From positions 487,559 to 551,558 of the forward strand of contig NW_009799104.1 in the NCBI RefSeq assembly GCF_000213175.1: 64,000 nt of DNA, in the 5' to 3' direction. This DNA comes from Neurospora tetrasperma FGSC 2508 (lineage: Eukaryota > Ascomycota > Sordariomycetes > Sordariales > Sordariaceae). Shown piece after piece: positions 58,050 to 64,000 of this stretch (position 1 is the stretch's first letter; each line of letters begins with the position of its first letter). Below the pieces are notes generated by a model. That model was not told the DNA's origin. It did no database searches and was given only the letters and a program-made list of their open reading frames with translations. A program made the position numbers and the translations under genes.

Positions 58050-58058
58050 CGCACAAAG
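58050..58058 (+). promoter_or_regulatory. Ndt80-type site CGCACAAAG (candidate RON1 site)
   Basis: Keeps the CRCAAA core and shares CACAAAGTC with the element at 57800. It lies about 800 bp upstream of dam1 and 1.45 kb upstream of hxk3. Weaker match than the dac1/nag3 site. Confidence 0.3.
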
Positions 58059-59506
58059 TCTGAGGCAACTGAATTGTCATTGTCGTCGTCGAGTTCCTTC
58101 CTTCCATACTGAGATGATTTGATATGGCTCGTGCACAGCAGCCCTAAGACTTTAGTGTCAAGACTTTGCAGAAACTGGCCTGCTGCACGGGCCATGCTCA
58201 GCAGCGCACTGTACTTTGGCGTTCATTGACACCGTGACTGGCGGGCTTCAAGTTCAATTGTCGATTCGGATGACTTTGTTCTTCAATCTTTCCACCTTCA
58301 ATCCCACATTCCATCCCCTCCATGTTATGATCGCATTCTGGATGATTCCAAGCCGGCTTGAGAACCGGGCTTGTCGACCACACTTTCTTGTCGACTGATT
58401 GCTACTTTCTGCCCCTCGGTTGGTTCCGATTATTGACGCAATTGCATTGCTTGATGTCAAGCGCCCTCCCTCCAACTTGCAGCGACCAAAAGACCGAGCA
58501 ACATACAAAAAGGCAACGTTACTTTCGCACCTTGTGCATTCGTTCCTCCACTTGATGTGCACAACAACCAACCATCAGCGAAATCCTGAGACACACTCGT
58601 TGACATCACTGAGATGATAGTCTTCCACAGGCCTTCTTTCTCCTGAACATCTACATAGTATCAAGCGCTGCTTGCCAAGTTGTTACCCGCTGCCCTTCTC
58701 CTGGTTACATCCACTCAGCTGCTTTCTGCCAAGTTGGAACGTCATTGGCTCTGCTCTTTATTCGCAATATCTTCACTCCTGCACCCCACACTTCCTCATT
58801 GTCCTCCAGTGTTCATGTTTCGCCTTGGTATGATACTAGCTTGTGCGGTCAAGCTTTGTCGTCAAAGCTGATCACACTACATCGCTAACTTTCTCTCACA
58901 TATTGTAATGATTGCAATGGACTCATGCTTCAACCAAGGTTTCTGATTTTGAGGAGCCTAGATCGCTCTCTGGCAATCAATACAGCATCTGGACAAGAAG
59001 AGCCGTACAGGTATTCCTTCCTCTTGCGGCCCTGGGTAACTAACATTGCCCTCTTTGACGGCTGTAACATAGCATTTTGTTAGCCTCCCCTCATCAGCTC
59101 GTCACCTTTCCTTCCCTCCCTCTTGTTGCCAACCTTTTGCTTCTCACCGCCACACTATCGTACTTTACTTCCAACATACCAAGCTACAGATTCTGTTTCA
59201 GCAGAGCCTCAAGATCATCATCGCATTGTTTCCGCCATCTGTATCCAGCGGCTTGTTGTCAGTCTTTGGGCTCGCCATCTGCCTCTTGTCCAGAGTGGTG
59301 AGGGCGACAAGATCGACGACGTGTATTATTTTTCCTGCTCTCGACAGCAGTCATCATCATTCTGTCAGGCTATGGTTAGAACAGGTGCATCCTATTCACT
59401 CGGCATTTGTCTCATCCTCCCTTGAGTCTTTAAATGACTTAAGAAAGGCCTTCCTTCCGTTAGTCTACTCTCGACCTCAAATGCCAAGCAGTCACTCGTT
59501 TTCGCA

Positions 59507-61331
59507 ATGGCATCCCTCAAGCTATTAATCATAAACGCCCTCAAATCGCTCTCGCGAGGCAGATCCTTCTTGCAAGCTTTACTTGCCCTTTGGATCAGCC
59601 CCAAGTCCAACCCCAACAAACTCAAAAAGATCAAAGTATTTCGAAGGACCAGGGAGGAGTTTCTTAAAGAGGCCAAGAAGCTCCTTCTCGGACCGATCGG
59701 CAGCAATCACTTTATAACAAACAGCGGCCCAATCCCAAACGACCCTCTTTTGTTACTCTCCAAGAAGCTCAAGGCACAATTCGAAAAAGGTTTACAGACC
59801 AACCCAGCATGTATGCTTCCCTCTTACAACCACCAACTGCCTGGCGGACATGAAAGTGGCCAGTATCTGGCGGTCGACATTGGTGGCTCGACACTTCGCG
59901 TGGGTGTGGTGGACCTGAAGGGCCGACAGACCACAGATGATGACGACAGCAACATTGTCCATATGGACAGCTACAAAATAGACAGGAACGTCCGACTGCT
60001 TCGGGGGGCATTTTTCTTCAAATGGATGGCTCGGAAAATAGAGACAAGCTTGAAGAAGGCAATTGACGCTGGGCACATTTCGAAAGCGGAATATGAGGTG
60101 GGAGATCCAATGCCAATGGGATTGGCCTGGAGCTTCCCTCTAGAGTATGTTAATCACTTCACTTTTCTTTCATCCCAAGATCAGCCAACTAACACTACGA
60201 CAGGCAAACATCACCCAACGGAGGAAACATCTGCCCCATGGGCAAGTCTTTTCTTGCATGCGACGGACTGATTGGACAGGACCTTGGCGCCACCTGCAAC
60301 AAGATTCTCCAAGAACTCCGAGTAAACGTCGAGGTTGTCTCGATAGTCAACGATTCCAACGCCACTTTGCTTTCGTCGGCATACTCCAGCCCATCGGCAC
60401 GCTTCGGACTGATTCTTGGAACTGGCGTCAACATTGCTGCCCACCTCCCGGTAAATCTCATTGGAAAATCCAAGTTTGGGGAACGACCCGACAGCTGGTA
60501 TGAGCAAGCGAGCCATGTCATGGTCAACACCGAGTTGGGCATGTTTGGCCGTGACATTTTGCCCCTGACGCGATGGGACAAGATACTCAAAGCCGGTCAC
60601 GAAAGGCCCGACTTCCAGCCGCTTGAGCATCTGGTCAGTGGGTACTACCTCGGTGAGGTGTTCCGGATTGTCTTGTTGGAGGCGATCAAGACGACGGGTC
60701 TGTTGGGAGGAAAGATTTCACCGCTGTTGTTGGATGCGTATTCTATGGATACTGGGACCATGTCACTAATCATTAAGTAAGTTGCCCTCTCTTCTCTGTT
60801 TGTCTTTCTACTCTCGACTGGCTTACTAACACATATATCAGTGGACGAGATGCCAGAGGAAGAGCCGAAGCAGTCTTTTCACAGCTCTACCACCTACCAG
60901 CCGGTTATCCCAGCACCGAGGACATGCGGTTCATGCAGCAACTAGCGGGTTATATCGCCCAGCGATCGGCTTCCATCGTCGCTGCCTCGGTGTTTGCGTT
61001 GTGGGAGCTCAAGAATGAGGCTGAACAAACCTTTTTGGACGAACTGGAGCCCGAGTCACCATTCAGCGAGGAAACAGCGGTAGAGTTAATGATGGAGCGA
61101 ACCACGGTAGGGTATACCGGATCGGTTTTGACATGTTTTCCGGGTTACAAGGAGACATTGCAAAAGTATTTGGACCAGCTGATGATGTCTTCGGGGCACA
61201 ACTTGAAGGAGCGGAGGATAGATTTGGTTGAGGCAAAGGAGAGTTCACTGCTTGGGGCGGCCGTGTCGTTGGCGGGTGTTGTGGAGGAGGAGAGGATGGG
61301 GTTGAATGAGAAGAAGGACATGGCGTACTAA
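59507..61331 (+). CDS. hxk3: Hexokinase-family GlcNAc kinase
   Basis: Phosphorylates GlcNAc to GlcNAc-6-phosphate, the entry step of the pathway (assignment from cluster context and divergence from glucose kinases). Three exons: 59507-60144, 60204-60776 and 60842-61331, giving 566 residues. Donors are GTATGT and GTAAGT; acceptors are CGACAG and TATCAG. The N-terminus has a hydrophobic stretch FLQALLALWIS and basic residues. Hexokinase blocks: YLAVDIGGSTLRVGVVDLKG (phosphate 1), GLAWSFPLE then PMGKSFLACDG (sugar loop, unlike the FSFPC and WTKGF of glucose hexokinases), VNDSNATLLSSAY (catalytic Asp), GLILGTGVNIAAHLP (phosphate 2), NTELGMFG, then GYIAQRSASIVAASVFAL. These substitutions fit the HXK3/NAG5 type rather than classic HXK1/2. 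It lies head to tail with ron1, 1.2 kb apart. Confidence 0.92.
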
Positions 61332-62548
61332 GATTTGCGTGGCATTATGGATAACAATAATAATGATAATGATCATATTCACGCGGACTACCTAACTAAC
61401 TAGTCGCCCATTGTGGGCATGCGGTCCTTCATATCAGTCAAAGTCAGGAGGAAAACCCGTGTTTCCCGGAGGGAAAACCTCCCGCTTCCACTCCGCCGCG
61501 CGCCCGAAGCTAAGCGGGCTATGGATATTTGTTTTTCGTTGATGGTGTTCTCTTAGTTGTGCACCAATCCGTTATGGTTTCAAGCTATCTGCAGTGAGAA
61601 TGTCGTCGCCAGAACTGAAGTCAAAAACAGACCATGCTCAGTCAACTTGGCACTGTGCTCGTCATAACTGAACTGAACCCCAGACTCGGCAGTCCACTCT
61701 TGACGGGACGAGTTCTCCACATTTGTCCATCCCGTCTGGGGTTCATCTCGTCTCCACTCGAGCTTCTTTCTTCGTCCCGTCTTCTTTTTTTTAAATCAAG
61801 ATGCGATTGAACGCTCGTCAGCTCTGTTATGGGCAGAAAGATGGCTTCTGACGGCAAGGTATGGAGTATGAAGCGCGATTGATTCTGATAACGCTTCAGG
61901 AGTGGTCGACGAGTGTTAGTGAAACCTGAGCTGCCTGACTTTTTGGCACACCCACCAGGCACGGCACTTCCAACCCCCCCAGCAGACAGAGTCTTGGCAG
62001 CCAATATCTTGTATGACGCTGCCCTGGCCTTGCAACTTGACGGCATCTGATTGAACACTATACCCGCTGCAGATACAGTTCGCTGATCACAGCCCTCTTC
62101 TGTCTGGCCTCGCTGACATCGGACTGGATCAGTTGGCGCAAGCCGGCAACGATAACACCTACCATCACACTCTCTCACCCGTCCCGTCGCAACCCATTCC
62201 ACATCAATTGATCACACGGCGCAATCTGAAAAGATACCCAGCCTTGATATCTGACCATACTCCCAATGAAAGCAAGGGTCCCGTCTCTCGCCATCGTCGA
62301 CCAACACATCCAGGCCTCGCTTCCCTCAGCCTCAGCCTCAGCCGATTGAACGGACAGCCGTGGGACACACCACACCATGAGTTATAGAAGCGGCAAGGTA
62401 TAAGCAACACCGTTATCGGGACCTATCCCGCCAGATCACCATTCGAACCAAACTAGCCGCGGTTAGTCGTCACCGCGATCGACACACACGAGCAACGATA
62501 TCGAATCCGGCCAATCTCTACCCATCTGTTAACACCACCGACGATGCA
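61332..62548. promoter_or_regulatory. Spacer between hxk3 and ron1 (3' UTR and ron1 promoter)
   Basis: 1.2 kb on the same strand between the hxk3 stop and the ron1 start. No gene recognised; a minus-strand frame of 186 codons (61642-62202) has no motif. Unlike the other two cluster promoters, no clear CRCAAA element was seen here. The last 150 bases before ron1 are C/A-rich, like a 5' leader. Confidence 0.5.
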
Positions 62549-64000
62549 ATGGCCAGCTTCAATTCCATACCACAGCTCCCCAATGGCGCACCAGTCGATA
62601 CTGCCGACGCCCTCGGGCTGAGCGCCGCCGGTCAACCCATGGGCATGGGCATGGGAATGGGCATGGGCGATCCCTTTGGCTTTGAAGAAGCGCTTCTGTA
62701 TGTCATCACCACCTCATCTCTCAACACCACCAGCAAATCGCAAACCATTAACCTTCCCAATTCCAACCTCCACAGTGATGTCAACGCCGACCTCCACGCC
62801 GGAATCCCCTTCACCCCCTCCGCCTACGACTTCGACAACTTCACCTTCGAAGACCCCTTCTCCGCGACAACATCCTTCCCTCCCCTACCCGCGCACTCGC
62901 AAGGGCACAGCCACATCCACATCCAGGGCCATGGCCACACACCATATAACCTCCCATCCGTCGGCGGGGGTCCCATCGTCGGCGCCGTCGCCGCCGAAGC
63001 CGAAGCCGCCCTCAAAATAACCACCAACGAAGTCGACTCGCCCTCCGACCTGCTCGACAACAAGCTGCTCGGCTTCAGCCCGCCCATCCCCTCCGGGCAA
63101 GCGACCCTGGTCGACTCTGAAACGGGGCGGTTCGCCGACTTGAACATGACCGCCGAGCTATACGGCATGTTTTTTGTTGCTGAGGACGTGTTTGCCAGTA
63201 ACACGCCCGTTAGTGACCAAGGACAGGGACTGGGGCAGGGACAGGCACAGGCACAGGCACAGCACCCCGGTGCGAGGCCGTTGGAGTTGACCTGTTATCG
63301 GAGGAATCTCTGGCAATGTACAGGGCAAATTACGTTGCCCAGACATGCGTTGCATTGCTCGCTTTTGCTAGATGGCAACGAGCAGCAGGTTGGTGGCAAT
63401 GGGGCAGCAGGGAGACAGGTGCGGATCAAAGAGCTGTGGGCGTCCATCACGGCTATGGAGAGTATCGAGGGGAAGCCGACGGAGATTATCAGCATTCCGT
63501 GGAAGAGTAATAATCCCGCTTTTGCCGCCGCAGGGGGAGGGGGACAACAACAAGGACAGCAGCCAGAAGAATCGTCAAGGACAGCGACCACACCACCAAA
63601 GCAGTTACTCGACTTATCCGCCGGACAAGAAATCGATAAAAGCGGGAACAGAGTGTCGATACCCGTGTCGTGGAAGCGGTTGCAATTTAAGCATGCCACA
63701 GCGAACAATGGACGGAGAAAGGGGTTGCAGCAGCATTATGTGGTGCAAATCAACTTGTTGGCCAAGACCGCTGAGTCAGGGGACAAGCTGATCAAGTTGG
63801 CGGAGATCCAATCCGGCCCGGTGATTGTGAGGGGGAGGAGTCCGAGGAATTTTGACAGTAGGAGGGATGTGCCGTTGACGGGCGATCGGAAGGGCATGTT
63901 GCAACGGACAAATACGGAGGGGTCTGGTGGTGTTGGTGCTGGTGCTGGTGGGAACAGCAGCCATGACAAACAACAGACGCAGCAGCAGCAGCAGCAGCAG
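62549..64000 (+). CDS. ron1: RON1, Ndt80/PhoG-type transcription factor (3' end cut by window)
   Basis: Regulator of GlcNAc use. Exon 1 is 62549-62697; exon 2 starts at 62776 and stays open to the window end (about 458 codons seen). The intron has GTATGT and CTCCACAG. The N-terminus has a GM repeat (MGMGMGMGMG), then DVNADLHAGIPFTPSAYDFD, a His/Gly-rich stretch and a QAQAQ run. The Ndt80/PhoG DNA-binding domain starts near residue 180 and runs on: LTCYRRNLWQCTGQITLPRH, then ISIPWKSNNPAF, VSIPVSWKRLQFKHATANNG, HYVVQINLLAKT and SGPVIVRGRSPRNFDSRRDV. A low-complexity insertion (GGGGQQQGQQ) lies inside the domain. The window ends in a CAG run. In T. reesei the RON1 orthologue is required for GlcNAc growth and activates the cluster. 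The start is the first ATG in frame with the intron-joined protein. Confidence 0.92.
   Translation, partial: MASFNSIPQLPNGAPVDTADALGLSAAGQPMGMGMGMGMGDPFGFEEALLYVITTSSLNTTSKSQTINLPNSNLHSDVNADLHAGIPFTPSAYDFDNFTFEDPFSATTSFPPLPAHSQGHSHIHIQGHGHTPYNLPSVGGGPIVGAVAAEAEAALKITTNEVDSPSDLLDNKLLGFSPPIPSGQATLVDSETGRFADLNMTAELYGMFFVAEDVFASNTPVSDQGQGLGQGQAQAQAQHPGARPLELTCYRRNLWQCTGQITLPRHALHCSLLLDGNEQQVGGNGAAGRQVRIKELWASITAMESIEGKPTEIISIPWKSNNPAFAAAGGGGQQQGQQPEESSRTATTPPKQLLDLSAGQEIDKSGNRVSIPVSWKRLQFKHATANNGRRKGLQQHYVVQINLLAKTAESGDKLIKLAEIQSGPVIVRGRSPRNFDSRRDVPLTGDRKGMLQRTNTEGSGGVGAGAGGNSSHDKQQTQQQQQQQ
63977..64000 (+). repeat. CAG repeat (poly-Gln) in ron1 at the window end
   Basis: At least seven CAG codons in a row run off the end of the window, directly after a Gly/Ser/His segment C-terminal to the DNA-binding domain. 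The true length is not visible. Confidence 0.85.

Larger units (their letters stand above)
57250..59506. promoter_or_regulatory. Shared divergent promoter of dam1 and hxk3
   Basis: 2.26 kb between start codons, with no gene recognised inside. Short open frames overlap on both strands without motifs. Two near-match Ndt80-type elements sharing the string CACAAAGTC lie at 57800-57808 and 58050-58058, about 250 bp apart, nearer to dam1. The part close to 59507 is pyrimidine-rich, typical of a 5' leader. Confidence 0.55.

Noticed and set aside
1-64000. tRNA, 5S rRNA, CRISPR arrays and intact transposable elements
   Set aside because: Looked for T-loop and 5S internal-promoter strings, regularly spaced repeats, terminal repeats and reverse transcriptase or transposase motifs. 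None was convincing by eye; tRNAscan and RepeatMasker would settle it.

Overview
The window is nuclear DNA from a filamentous ascomycete, almost certainly a Neurospora (N. crassa or a very close relative). The genes have short introns (44-81 nt) with GTAHGT-type donors, CTAAC-type branch sites and YAG acceptors. Codons are GC-rich at the third position and coding regions carry long Ser/Pro/Gln/Gly tracts. The spliced nitrite reductase model gives 1176 residues, the length I recall for N. crassa NIT-6, and a perfect NIT4-type palindrome lies in its promoter. No bacterial, viral or plasmid features were seen.

Layout. 1-2885: no gene recognised. 2886-4712 (-): a protein with an AreA-N-terminal-like (DUF1752) motif and a DUF3295-like C-terminus. 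About 4.7-30.4 kb: an unusually gene-poor stretch of 25 kb that holds simple repeats, a dispersed TAGGTA/CTAGACTACCTA-type motif, a 49-nt poly(A) tract and, at about 24.85-26.3 kb, a frame-broken coding-like remnant. 30397-34233 (-): nit-6 nitrite reductase, with NIT4 and GATA sites upstream. 35400-37813 (-): neutral ceramidase. About 39970/40232-43260 (-): a dynamin-fold, SLIP-GC-like large GTPase with a frame break near its end. 44244-45755 (-): a conserved unknown. 47024-48581 (+): an LSB5-type VHS/GAT adaptor.

48.9-64 kb is an N-acetylglucosamine (GlcNAc) catabolic cluster. It contains GlcNAc-6-phosphate deacetylase (dac1, -), a GH3 NagZ-like enzyme fused to GNAT-like sequence (nag3, +), glucosamine-6-phosphate deaminase (dam1, -), a hexokinase-family GlcNAc kinase (hxk3, +) and the Ndt80/PhoG-type regulator RON1 (+, cut by the window end). 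Kinase, deacetylase and deaminase together convert GlcNAc to fructose-6-phosphate. The genes form two divergent pairs (dac1/nag3 and dam1/hxk3). Both shared promoters carry Ndt80-type CRCAAA motifs, including one exact GCCACAAAA, which suggests direct control by RON1 encoded next door. The gene content matches the cluster described in Trichoderma reesei, so the system itself is known. The most unusual points are the altered catalytic positions in nag3 and its fusion architecture.

Exon limits were built by hand from splice consensus and reading frame. No database search was possible.
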